Below the pieces are notes generated by a model. That model saw only the letters and a list, made by a program, of their open reading frames with translations, was not told the DNA's origin and made no database searches. This document shows positions 24,840 to 34,941 of a stretch of 64,000 nucleotides of DNA, piece by piece. The stretch is from the NCBI RefSeq assembly GCF_904849725.1, contig NC_058521.1, positions 337,946,638 to 338,010,637 on the forward strand. Direction: 5' to 3'. The translations under genes and the position numbers were made by a program. The DNA is from Hordeum vulgare subsp. vulgare. Taxonomy: Eukaryota; Streptophyta; Magnoliopsida; Poales; Poaceae. Each line of letters begins with the position of its first letter. The stretch's first letter is position 1.

Positions 24840-25173
24840 GCGTCCCGGAGAAAAATACCTCGAAAATAGAAGTTTTCCGATGGTCCTGAAAATTTAGTAT
24901 GATTTTTTCTGGAATTTTTGAATATTACTGGGCCTGGGGGCCATACCAGTGGGCCACAAGCCCTGCCACCGCCACCTACCCCCTAGTGCGGAATGTAAGC
25001 TTGTGGGGCCCACAGGGACCCCCTCCACTCATTCCAGCTCCCAGCCTCTTCTTCCACCTCCAGAAAAAATTGTTTCGCGGCTCAAACCCGTGTTCTTGCT
25101 CATTTGGCTGTGATTTTCGATCTCCTTGCTCAAAGCACCATTCTCCGAACCGTTTTGTGGAAATTACTGCTTG
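24840..25173 (+). promoter_or_regulatory. internal LTR-like promoter module upstream of the second ORF
   Basis: The spacer between the two ORFs contains, in the same order as the LTR promoter segment 20190-20450: GAAGTTTTCC, CCTGAAAATTTA, a TTTCTGGAATTTTTGAA block, GTGGGCCACAAGCCCTG (24949-24965), AGCTTGTGGGGCCCACA (24998-25014), then CCAGAAAAAATTGTTTCGCG (25061-25080). This collinear homology over about 250 bp implies duplication of the LTR promoter/leader region. It ends at a strong splice-donor match (25174). It may drive a subgenomic transcript of the second ORF. The homology is seen; the promoter role is inferred. Confidence 0.6.
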
Positions 25174-25394
25174 GTAAGTGACTCCTCCATTGGTCCAATT
25201 ATTTTTTGCTCTAGTGCTTTATCCTTCGCGAATTCTTGCTACCTTGGTGACCCTGTTCTTGAGCTAGAAATGTTGATTTAGCTGGTCCCGAGTAGTTTTA
25301 GCGCGTGATACGGTCTCTAGGCACTAGTAGGAGTAGTTGCTACAAGGTGTGGTGGGTCTTCATTCACTTTTCTCTTCAACTTCAAAAATTTCAG
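25174..25394 (+). other. candidate intron before the second ORF
   Basis: The donor GCTTG|GTAAGTGACTCC is at 25174. The acceptor AAAATTTCAG|CAAAAG ends at 25394, twelve bases before the ATG at 25407. The 221-nt interval is T-rich, as plant introns are. The related element at 49481 has a donor and acceptor at the same places (58268-58486, 219 nt), with GTGACTCCTCCAT conserved after the donor. Confidence 0.5.
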
Positions 25395-25406
25395 CAAAAG
25401 GAAATT

Positions 25407-26429
25407 ATGTTCAGGAGGAAGTTTCATGGTGGTTCCTCAAGTAAGAAGGGTCCTCGTCTTTCTTTTCGGGAGCCCAAACCTTTTCAACTAAGGGACACAC
25501 CGGTACAACCATGTGAGTGGCCTTCCGATGAGTTCATGATCGAAGCAGGTTTCAAGGATGAGTTTGATACACTTGTCCGCAATACCAGGTTAGAAGAATT
25601 CCTCTGAGATAAATGTGAACAGTATGCTATGCTCACTGCCTCTTTCGTGCATAGATTTAAATTTTCAGTTGGCCGTGACTCATCCGTACTGTTTGATCTG
25701 TACGATAAATCCTATACCGTGGATTTGGAGGATTTCAATAGGATTTGCAAGATACCCGATGGGGGTAGTATTAATGATCCTTCTAAGTCTTCGGTCAGAG
25801 ACTTTGTCTCTAGTATAACTGTTAGAGAAACCAAAGATATCACGCAAGCCACCATAGGAAGCATCCATTTCCCTGCCTTGCACTACCTTGCCCTCTTCAT
25901 AGGTAGGTGCATTAACGGCAAGGGTGCACATTGTCACCTATGCGCTTCCAACCTTAGTATCCTTAAGAGCGCGGTAACAGGTGACAAGAGCTTCAATATG
26001 GGAGCTATAATAGCAAGGAGGCTGAATAAAAATGCCAGTGAGGGGGATTTCTTTGGTGGAGTTTATGCTACACGCTTAGCAAATTTTCTTGGAGTATCCA
26101 TCCGTCCAGAAGACCCTCCTCCTCGTACACCCTACCTTGATCGTGTCGCTCTAACACGCTACCAGTTCCTTGAGAGAGATCATGGATCCCTCCTATACCG
26201 CTTGATATTTAACCGGCAGCGTGTTTTCCATATTACCCTTCCTGCTCCTGCTTTCTTTGACTTTCAGGTAAAACAAAAATACTACACAACCGTAGGAGAG
26301 GCAGAGGAGTATGAGAGGGATGCGACTGCTGCTCGACTTTGTGAGGCAGCTATTCAGGCAGTGGCTGCAGCACTCCCGTATAACACCCATTACGATTTTG
26401 GGTTTCGCCAGGACCATCCTTGGGAGTAG
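25407..26429 (+). pseudogene. second ORF of the Athila-like element (one stop codon)
   Basis: A 340-codon frame interrupted by a single TGA at 25605-25607 (after LEEFL), otherwise open to the TAG at 26427. It occupies the place of the env-like or 'Athila ORF-1' gene. Recognisable blocks are FHGGSSSKKG near the start, PSDEFMIEAGF, SIHFPALHYLALFIGRCING (about 25859-25918), HCHLCASNLSILKSAV and FFGGVYATRLANFLGV. I see no signal peptide and no clear transmembrane helix; the hydrophobic PALHYLALFIG is short. Function is unknown. The same protein, more decayed, is at 58491-59509. It is preceded by an internal promoter-like module and intron. Confidence 0.65.
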
Positions 26430-28372
26430 ACCAAGCTAGGCCAAAAGCCTAAGCTTGGGGGAGTACGTGTTCTCACCGACTTTACATTCATGCTTATGCT
26501 TTCACTCTGTTAGCCGGTGTTTACACTTTGCCACTGTATTATCCATGCTAGTTTATTTTCGTTTTCTTGTTTTCTTGTTTTGTGTCCTTTTGAGAAAACC
26601 CAAAAAGATTTTTCTTTCTTCTTTTGCTTGTTGGGAGCTTTCCCGTGTAAATAGTTTTCTTTTTCTTTGGGTCAAGGTAGAAGATATTGGTTTCAATGCT
26701 TAGTGGTTCTTGCAAGCTTACCTGTTTAGCTTTCAAGGAGCCATATTACTTTGTCTACTCCTTTGTGTTTGCCTGCAGATTCAGCTTAGTCCAATGCACG
26801 AGCACTCTTATTATCGTTCACATCGTTCGATCGTGCAAATGAAAGGCAACAATGATGATATATGATGAAGTGACTGAGACTGAAAAGCTGGTATGAACTC
26901 TATCTATTTTGTTTTTGTAAATATGACTAGCTTGTCGACCCATATTTAGCTTTGTTTTGAGAGAACCATGTTTGCAATGACAACTTAGAGATCATAGTTT
27001 CTTATGCCATGCTTATTTAGCTGAGAGCTTATAATGGTTTGTCTTGAATGTCAATGTAGATTTTGAGATGACTATGATGTAGTATAATAGGATGGTATTC
27101 TCCTTTGAAGGTTTCAAGTGTCTTGACTTGGCGCATGTTCATGCATGTAGTTGAAACAAAATCAACATAGCCTCTATGATGTTCGTGTTCATGGTGATTT
27201 ATATCCTGTTCATGCTTGCATTCAATGTTAGTCAAACTCATTGCATCTTGATGACTGTTCTCGCTCTCTAGTTGGTCGCTTCCCAGTCTTTTGCTAGCCT
27301 TCACTTGTACTAAGCGGAACACTGCTTGTGCATCCACTTCCATAAACCCAAAAGTTTTTCCATGAGAGTCCACCATACCTACCTATTCGCGGTATGTACC
27401 TGCCGTTTCAAGTAAATTTGCATGTGCCACTCTCTAAACCTTCAAGAAATAATCTGTTTTGCATGCCCGAACCACCCATGCGGTGACAGACGGCTATTGG
27501 TATCTTTCATGCTAGGAGTGTTATCCTCGACATGTGTTTATTCACTGTCATTCACGAGAAAGGGGTCGGTAATTGGAATGCCCAGTTCCACGCTTAAATC
27601 GAAAACATAACTGTAAAACATAACTCCCCCCGGATTGGTGTTAGTATGGACGGTACCCGAGGATTCGGCTAGCCGTGGAGTGTGATTGATTGGTGGTGGG
27701 GGATTAAAACTTTACTTTTCTGTTTGGGAACCGCCTATAGCATGAGTAGCATGGAAGATATTGAGAACTCTTGGTCATTGTGTTGACAATGAAAGCATGC
27801 CACCCAAAATTATTATCTCTATTTTCAAAGCTTGAGCTCTGGCACCTCTGCAAATCAATGCTTCCCTCTGTGAAGGGCCTGTCTATTTATTTTCCTGTCG
27901 AGTCATCCTCCTCTTATATAAGCACCAATTAGAGAGCACCTCTGTCATTTTTATGCTTTGATTTTGATTGATATTGGGTATGACTATGACTGGATCTTCG
28001 TTGCTATGAATTACAATGTTTAGTAAGCCCTTGATCTTTGACAGTGCTATGCATTTATGTTTTGCGGTCTCAGAAAGAGCTAGCGAGATACCACCTATTC
28101 ATATTTCTTCATACTTGTTTTGATTGAAGTGTTGGTATTTGGAACTCATTATTATTTGCTCGTTAGCTGATTATGCCATTGATATTAGCTTACCGTGAGA
28201 CCTTTGCGTCACTTGCTTATGTGGTTAACTTGTGATCTTGCTGAAATTCTGGTTATGAGTTAGATATAGTTGCAACAACAAGATCAAATAGAGTTTGTCA
28301 AAGTTTTTCTTTCTCTCTCAGTTTATCAACTGAGTTGCTTGAGGACAAGCAAGCTTTTTAGCTTGGGGGAAT
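26430..28372 (+). other. 3' non-coding region of the Athila-like element with polypurine tracts
   Basis: About 1.9 kb without a credible gene. AAGCTTGGGGGAG lies just after the stop (26451-26463) and a second purine tract (GCTTGGGGGAA, 28361-28371) directly before the 3' LTR, the latter being the functional polypurine tract. The block CATGAGAGTCCACCATACC (27360-27378) and the stem-like CCCTCTGTGAAGGG near 27870 are shared with other Athila-like elements in the window. A minus-strand frame of 115 codons (27029-27376) lies over this conserved block but has no known motif. Confidence 0.6.
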
Positions 28373-30105
28373 TGATACGTCTCCATCGTATCTACTTTTC
28401 CAAACTCTTTTGCCCTTGGTTTTGGACTCTAATTTGCATGATTTGAATGGAGCTAACCTGGACTGACGTTGTTTTCAGCAGAATTGCCTTGGTGTTATTT
28501 TTGTGCAGAAATCAAAGTTCTCCAAGCGACCTGAAAATTTACGGGGAGCAATTTTGGAAAATATGAAAAATATCTGTGCAAGTTCCACCCGAGGGGGTGG
28601 GCCAGTGGGCCACAAGCCCTGGCTCCGCCACCACCCCCCTGGTGGCGGTGGGCAGGCTTGTGGGGCCCACACGGCTCTGCCGCCCCCAACCTCAGGTCTA
28701 TAAGTTCCCTTTCGTCCTAGAAAAAATAAAAATAGAAGTTTTCGTCGCGTTTACGATACGGAGCCACCACCACCACCTGTTCTTCATCTGGAGGGCTGAT
28801 CTGGAGTCCGTCTTAGGCTCCGCAGAGGGGAAATCGTCGCCATCGTCATCATCAACCTTCTTCCCTCTCCAATTCCATGAAGCTCTTCGTCGTTTGTGAG
28901 TAATCTATTCGTAGGATCGCTGGGCGGCGATGAGTAGGATGAGATCTATCATGTAATCGAGTTAGTTTTGATGGGGATTGATCCCTAGTATCCACTATGT
29001 TCTGAGATTGATGTTGCTACTACTTTGCCATGCTTAATGCTTGTCACTAGGGCCCGAGTGCCATGATTTCAGATCTGAAATTATTATGTTGTCACCAATA
29101 TATGTGTGTTTTAGATCCGATCTTGCAAGTTGTAGTTACCTACTATGTTCTATGATCCGGCAACCCCGGAGTGATAATAACCGGAACTACTCCCGGTGAT
29201 GACCATAGTTTGAGGAGTTCATGTGTTCACCAAGTGTAATGCGTTGGTCCGGTTCTTTATTAAAAGGAGAACCTTAATATCCCGTGGTTTCCTTTTGGAC
29301 CCCGCTGCCACGGGAGGGATGGACAATAGATGTCATGCAAGTTATTTTCCCTAAGCACGTATGACGACACACGGAATGCATGCCTACATCACATTGAAGA
29401 ACGGGAGCTAGCCACATATCTCTCCGTGTTATAATTGTTGCATGATGAATATCATCCAAACAAATCACCGACCCATTGCCTACGACTTTGTCCTACTGCT
29501 GCTGTTACTTGTTTTCCTCTGCTGCTGTTACTACTGTTGGTGTTGTTGTTACTTGTCTTGCTATGCTGCTGTTACTACTATTGCTACTGCTGTTACTTGT
29601 CTTGCTCTGCTGCTACTGTTGCTACTACTGTCGCTTGCTACTGTTTCTACTTGCTACTGCTGTCACTACTGCTTTTCCTGCTATTGCTCGTTACACTGCT
29701 GCAACCTGCTACAATTTTGGTTCGCTGGTCATTGACGGGAACTGACAACTTCCGTCAACGAGGCAACTTGGTGCCATTGGTACAATCGTTAGAAATAGTC
29801 TGTTGTGTCAACAGAACGTTTCTGACACCGTTATTATCATACTACTATGTTGTTACTACTTTGCTTGCAGATACTAATCTTTCATGTGTGGTTGAATCTG
29901 CGCATTTAGCTGCTAATACTTGAGAGTATCCTCTCACCTCCTGTCTGGCTAACCAATAAGTTTGGGTCGAATACTCTTCCCTTGAAAACTGCTACGATCC
30001 CACGCGCTGGTGGGCCGTCAACAACATTTTTCTAGTTTCGATTGCCGGAGAGTGCTAGCAGCATTCTTCTCGTGCCGTTGCAAAGGGGATGAACAGTTGA
30101 CATCA
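28373..30105 (+). mobile_element. 3' LTR of the complete Athila-like element
   Basis: 1733 bp, TGATACGTCTCC to GTTGACATCA, closely matching 20069-21810. It carries the hairpin at 28605-28618 and 28655-28670 and a TATA-like CTATAAG near 28698. It is followed directly by target copy GTGTC. Confidence 0.9.
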
Positions 30106-30553
30106 GTGTCCGCGCACTAGTCCGGGGTACTGGAGACCCCACTTTTTAGTGCACCGACAGTAGCCCCGGGCCTAGACCACACACGCTTTCGAGGCGTTGT
30201 TTGTCCAGGCCGAAAGCGGTGCGCGGACTCGTGGCTGCCAGGCTTATCGGAATCGATCCGTTACAGGCTTTCTTTCCCCACGTCGTGTATTGAAGGCGCG
30301 AAGTGGGAGGGTGCACGGCGTGCGCGTGATGGCCTCTTTATTCCCTCAAAACGCCTCTGCCACGTGTAGGACATGCATAGCGGCGGTCGGGCAAGTGGCG
30401 ATCGTGCCCTCAAAAGCCGCGGGCATGGGTGGGCCCGCCCCTGCATGCATTGGTACATCAGGGCGGTTCCATGTTCCGCTCGTGACTTGAGGGCGATTGG
30501 GCGAGAGGGGCGGTGGCTTCTAGAGCGAGGAGCGTGTCCTCCGAGCTTTGCCC

Positions 30554-30560
30554 TATAAAT
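30554..30560 (+). promoter_or_regulatory. TATA box upstream of the captured B3-like gene
   Basis: TATAAAT within CCCTATAAATTAGGG lies about 115 bp upstream of the ATG at 30675, with a pyrimidine-rich leader in between. It points along the + strand, opposite to element X. It looks like a plant core promoter captured with the gene. Confidence 0.45.
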
Positions 30561-30674
30561 TAGGGTGTTTGCGCGGAGGTTTTGTCCATCCATCTCACTC
30601 TCGAAGCCTTCAGCAACTGTCGCCTTGTCTTCTCTTGATTCTTACAGCTTTGCCGGTGGCACCCGCCCCTAACC

Positions 30675-31324
30675 ATGGTTAGGGGACGGGGCCGGCCTCC
30701 GTCGACCGCCAGGGCACCAACGGGATCCCAGTTTGATCATTCCATAGCTTCAGGGCCCGTAGCCCATGGCAGCCCCGTTGACCGTGGCTGGAGAGGCTCG
30801 AGGGGCAAGGACGCCGGGGTCGTGGCCGAGGGAGGCGGAGTGCTACTCCCGCGTCTCCGCCTTCTCCTGGGCTTGGCGGGCACTCGAACGGGACGGCGCT
30901 TGAGTTCATCGTGGAGTTGCACGGCGTCCTACGGGGCCATTTGCATCTCCCCCGCTCTTTCACTAGGGCGATGGAGGATACCACGCCCCATGTCTTGTGG
31001 TTGCGGGTGTACAGCTGCTCCAACGGCGCTATGCAGGCACTCGTGGTGTACCCGAAGCGCCGCTCCATGCTGCTCGGCTGGGGTTGGAAAGCTTTCGCCC
31101 GCGCCCACAACCTCAAGGATGGGCATATCCTCCACTTTAATCTAGCGGAGGAAAATATGCTATCTGTCAAGTTTTACGGGTGCACAGGTGTGTGTCTCGG
31201 CTGTTGCGAAGAGAGCTCGAGCGGTGTCGAGTGTCCCTCCTCGAGAGATAGCGACGAGGGGGACAACACGGCGACAGTGGTGCTGTTGGCAGGTGAGGAT
31301 CTCGGGGGTCAAGTCGGAGTATGA
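30675..31324 (+). pseudogene. captured B3 DNA-binding-domain gene fragment, antisense inside element X
   Basis: A frame read from 30911 carries features of the plant B3 domain, a DNA-binding fold of plant transcription factors. These are LHLPRSF (30941-30961), then VLWLRVYSCSNG, GWGWKAFARAHNL (about 31076-31114) and KDGHILHF (31115-31138), followed by SVKFYG. In B3 proteins the pattern is LP..F, a W/V strand, GW..F...N.L..GD..F; here GD is GH. An acidic Ser-rich tail follows (CPSSRDSDE). The ATG at 30675 opens a different frame, so at least one frameshift separates the N-terminal region from the B3 frame. A TATA box and leader precede it. Function after capture is unknown. Confidence 0.55.
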
Positions 31325-31329
31325 CTCCC

Positions 31330-32703
31330 CGAGCTCCGACTGCCTGCCGGCCCGGCCGTCGAGGCCCGCTCACGCTTCTCCCGCAGCCGTTGGGGGTATC
31401 TTGCCGGAGCCTGCATCGATGCCTCGTCTTTGAGGGGGCGCGACCATTGGCTCTGCCCCTTCATCTCCTCCGGTCGCCCTGTCCTCCAGCGATGTTCTTC
31501 ACTGTGCAATGCTTGTCCAGGAGGAGCCAGCCTGGGTTGCGCCGGGGGCTGACCCACTTTTTGTATTTTCGAACTTCACACCCTCCACATAGGTCGCCCC
31601 TCATCAAAATATAGTCTTTAGGTTAGGACAACAATGCTTTGTAAGTGGTATCAAATGTGTCCAGACAAATGAATGAATAGTTGCATCCTTTATTCGATTC
31701 TCATTTTGTATGGTTATTCCTTTGCACTTTCCGGATGCTAGCCGACTTGGCTTATCCTGCCGCGAGTACTTAGAGGAGTGGATCCTCAGAAAACTCGGCA
31801 GAGGAGATCGTCACCGGCAAGACTCCTTGCCGAACTCGGTGCAAGCATGTAAATCCTCGAGCGCGGCTCGATGCGAAATAAGGTGCTACGTAGCTGTCCG
31901 AAATGTTGAGCGAGTTCGAAACGAGATAAGGGCGCTCGGTGGCCGCTCAAATCATTGAACAGGCTCAAAACAGAGTCGGAGTGCACTGATCCTAACAAGA
32001 TCCATCTGCGCGCGGGGTTCTCATACAAAGTCGATGCTTCAAAAGGATACAACTAATCTACCAAGAGTCTGGCAAGAAGTTTGCCTCTGTACTTATCTGG
32101 CGCGTCGCGGCATTCCTAGCCGCAGCGTCTGAAGGTGCTGCCGTGGAGAAATATCCGTAACCCCGGCAAGCTGATGTCGCCTCCAGCGGCCTCCTTGCCG
32201 ACGAGGTTTTCGCCGATGGCCTTTGGCCACTCTGAAGGAAAGAGGCGTATCGCTTTCTCATCTCTTTTGCAAGAGATTTGTTGGCGGAGCCCCCGAGCGC
32301 ATCTTTCTGGTGCCACAGTACTCCAAGGAGAAATGCGAGCCGGAGGGCGCGTAAAGGGGTGGTTAGGGGCCTCAGACGCGTCCTCGACGACCATGCAGCA
32401 CTCCGGAGATGTGCATCGGTCGGAGTTAGCGTCGGAGGCCTGGCCAAAGCCCCTGTCACGCCCTCGACAGCAGCGCGACGTTCCAAGGAGGTGTGTCGAC
32501 CGGGCGATGCGGAGCTCGGGGCTTCCGCTCCTTCCACCCACGCTCGCATAGCACCTATGGAGGCGGTACGGGCTCTTGTTCGGGCAGAGCAGCCACTTCT
32601 TCCTCCCACTCGGGGAAGATGCAGCAGTGAACTGAGATCCGTGGGAACGATGAACGCATCGTCAGATCGGGGTGGCACTGACGCCGGCCTGCTTCTGGCG
32701 ATC
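31330..32703 (-). other. internal region of element X, no recognised protein
   Basis: GC-rich internal DNA lies between the B3-like fragment and the primer-site end. Open frames exist on both strands (minus 32058-32834, plus 32278-32811). They overlap fully, lack known motifs and run into the LTR, so I do not call them genes. This region may hold packaging signals of the element. Confidence 0.4.
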
Positions 32704-32721
32704 CCCCTACCTGGTGTGCCA
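32704..32721 (-). promoter_or_regulatory. candidate primer-binding site of element X
   Basis: On the minus strand TGGCACACCAGGTAGGGG begins five bases inside the LTR edge (32727). It begins with TGG, as sites complementary to a tRNA CCA end do. Its placement fixes the right-hand LTR as the 5' LTR. The exact tRNA was not identified. Confidence 0.5.
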
Positions 32722-33197
32722 AAAGATGTCGGTGAAGGATCGACACCTATGGGGGCCTCAACGGTCCCCTCTTTGCTGGTTTGGCGGGGAGAGGGGTCGC
32801 GGAAAGAGTAGAACCAACAGTCAGGGCACAACAAGATCTTTTTACCCAGGTTCGGGCCGCGTGGTGCGTAAAACCTACTTCTTCATGTGTTTAGTTATTC
32901 GTTTTGAGTTACTGTAGATCTGTCCCTTTTTACAGTCTTTCGATTGGTCAAAAAGACAAAAGTCCCCACTACTGAGCCTCGGCGCCTCCTTTTATAGGCG
33001 AAGGGGTCACCACAGTGGCTCAGTGGGTGAACGGTGGGTTCACGAGTGAAACAGCGCCGACCGACTGTTACAGTGTTACTGCCTTGTCAGAGGTGCATTA
33101 AATGCTTCGACAGACTTCCCTGACCTCGTCAGGGGGGTTGGACACGTACCCACACGTGGCAACTCCGGGGTGTTGCGCTGGTGTGCGGGCGAACGTG

Positions 33198-33370
33198 TGC
33201 GCTGGTTTATCAACAATGCATTCTAGCAGACGGTTGGTCTCTCGCTTGTTTCTTTCTGCCTCGAGCATAACCTCCGCCAGAGAAGGCGGGTGAGGCAGTT
33301 CCTCCTGTGCTGCCTGACTACCTTCTCCCTGCTCATGGCTGGGGGCAGGGTTCTGCCTGGTAAACACCAT
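33198..33370 (-). pseudogene. gag N-terminal fragment of the LARD-type element
   Basis: Starting with MVFTRQN at 33370, this shows the gag-like SLAEVMLEAERNKRETNRLL, then runs straight into X LTR sequence (continuing in frame to 33098). Only about 50 residues of real gag remain. A splice-acceptor-like TTTGACAG precedes the ATG. Confidence 0.6.
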
Positions 33371-33640
33371 CCTGTCAAACAAACTCACAACTTAGACTAG
33401 ATCAACATCACTGTGGATTAAGAATGCACTGAACACATGGAATGCGGAAATGAACATCCTAACATCATGGTAACAAGCAAACTACTATATACACACCATG
33501 GTTCATACACACCATTACATAGTTCAGTACAACCTCAACTGAAAAGCAAACTACTGATAAGATGATACTACTCATCAGAGGCTTTCCAAGCTTCCTATAC
33601 ATTATTTATCTATGCCTCCGGAACTCATCTCACGACATAG

Positions 33641-34495
33641 TCATACTCCACAAGACACAGAGGACTGTGGAAGTACAACTACTGCCATACTACTCCATAC
33701 TACTCTTTCACTCACGGATTCAAGCATCCGCATAAAACATCTCATAAAGGTTGCCTCCATGGCCTGGGAGCTAAACCTGCGGATCAGGAAATACTCTAGC
33801 CTGAGACCCCTGGGAACCGTATGGACACAGGTGTGGCCTTGGTCCCCTGACTGGTGGTAGTAGAGGTCCCCGAAAAGGGGTGACACCTCCTATAGCAGGC
33901 CAGTCAACATGAGCTGGAAGATGAGTTCTAACGGGGTTCAACATCTCCATATCTCCATACCCTGTCTGAACTACAGGTGCCAGCTGTGTCAAGGTTGTCC
34001 ACAAACGGGCACGAGTAGCATAGAGCTCCATATGAAGGGAACGAGCATCTTTGTCTTTATTCTCTAACATCTAAGGGGTAGTTTGCAGCAGCGGATCCTC
34101 CAAAGAGGAATCAAACTAGACCCCATTGAGATATCCTTCTTCTCCTGGCTGAGAAGCGGGAACATAACAGAACTCTGAATTCTGCAGCAGTGCATGTCTG
34201 GCTCTCATGATGGTCAACATTGAATAGGTGGCATCTTGTACCGCCATGTCAACGGTAACCCCCAATCCATAAGACCAATGGATCGGCTCCTCGGCTCCAG
34301 GGTTATCTCGGAATACCCTAACGGTGCACAAGTACTGACTCTGGTTGAAATCCCGGTACTACTCCTCCACTGTATACTTTGGGTACCATCTGTAACCGGC
34401 TACTGACATCATCCTGACCAGCATTGCCATGTGACCCGGCACACCAATGCACCTAGTCAGACGGACCACTTGACGAGAAGGACGGCCAGGCATCT
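33641..34495 (-). pseudogene. gene-like segment in the leader of the LARD-type element
   Basis: A minus-strand coding-like stretch with a few stops: MPGRPSRQVVRLTRC near 34495, then VRVFRDNPGAEEPIHWSYG and VTVDMAVQDATYSMLTIMR (34116-34331), then KDARSLHMELYATRARLWT (about 33980-34050). The sequence W.YG-x-DMAVQDA-x-L resembles the end of a double-stranded-RNA-binding-like fold, but the match is weak. It sits between the primer site and gag, where these elements are normally non-coding. It may be a captured host exon or an element-specific accessory ORF. Confidence 0.4.
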
Positions 34496-34921
34496 GAAAT
34501 AGAGAGTAATGCAAAAGGCATTAGAGCTCTGGAGATGAAATTGGGCAACATCACGGTTGTAAATGCTCAAAAACAATTTTGAGACAACCCACAAAAGATA
34601 GGATAGCATAACCACTCAACTATCAAGTTCAATTCCATGGTCATCAAATACTTATATTCTTTACTTTGGAACAAAAGAAAACTCGGATTAACTCTCGAAC
34701 CGTTTTCCTACAATCTACCGAATAGTAACACGCAATCCTGAGAGATAGATAAGTAACCTAGTTCTTAATCCCCGTAGAAAAGACGAGGATGACCATAATA
34801 GAATGACTTGAGAAGAGAAGCAAGAGTCTTGCGTTCCCTTCCACAAACAATTCCCTTATATATAACTAAAGCATTTCTAGACTCAACTTCGACCAGTTTG
34901 GCTTGGTAATCCTACAGTCAG

Positions 34922-34937
34922 TTAGGCTCTAATACCA
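34922..34937 (-). promoter_or_regulatory. primer-binding site (initiator tRNA-Met type)
   Basis: The minus strand reads TGGTATTAGAGCCTAA, one change from the common TGGTATCAGAGCC. It lies four bases from the LTR end at 34942. Confidence 0.75.
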
Positions 34938-34941
34938 ACGT

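Larger units (their letters stand above)
20069..30105 (+). mobile_element. complete Athila-like (Sabrina/WHAM type) non-autonomous retrotransposon
   Basis: This 10,037-bp element has perfect GTGTC target copies (20064-20068 and 30106-30110), two LTRs (1742 and 1733 bp), a primer-binding site, a gag-protease ORF, a second ORF, a 2-kb 3' non-coding region and a polypurine tract. No reverse transcriptase, RNase H or integrase is encoded. The first ~235 bp of the two LTRs differ at roughly 8 positions by eye, suggesting a fairly young insertion. It is the innermost and probably youngest layer of the nested tower. Confidence 0.9.
19208..30159 (-). mobile_element. element X 3' LTR, split by the Athila-like insertion
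   Basis: The LTR consists of 19208-20068 plus 30111-30159, about 910 bp. It begins TATCGGTG (one change from TGTCGGTG) and ends CACCGACA on the + strand. The 10-kb Athila-like element 20069-30105 sits inside, with GTGTC duplicated on both sides. The minus-strand TATA is TATAAAA at 19477-19471. Confidence 0.85.

Noticed and set aside
25859..25918. Transmembrane anchor of an envelope protein in the second ORF
   Set aside because: The hydrophobic stretch is short and contains Arg and His; no signal peptide, so an envelope call is not supported.
32058..32834. 258-codon minus-strand frame in element X
   Set aside because: Runs from LTR into internal region, overlaps plus-strand frames, no domain; probably compositional.
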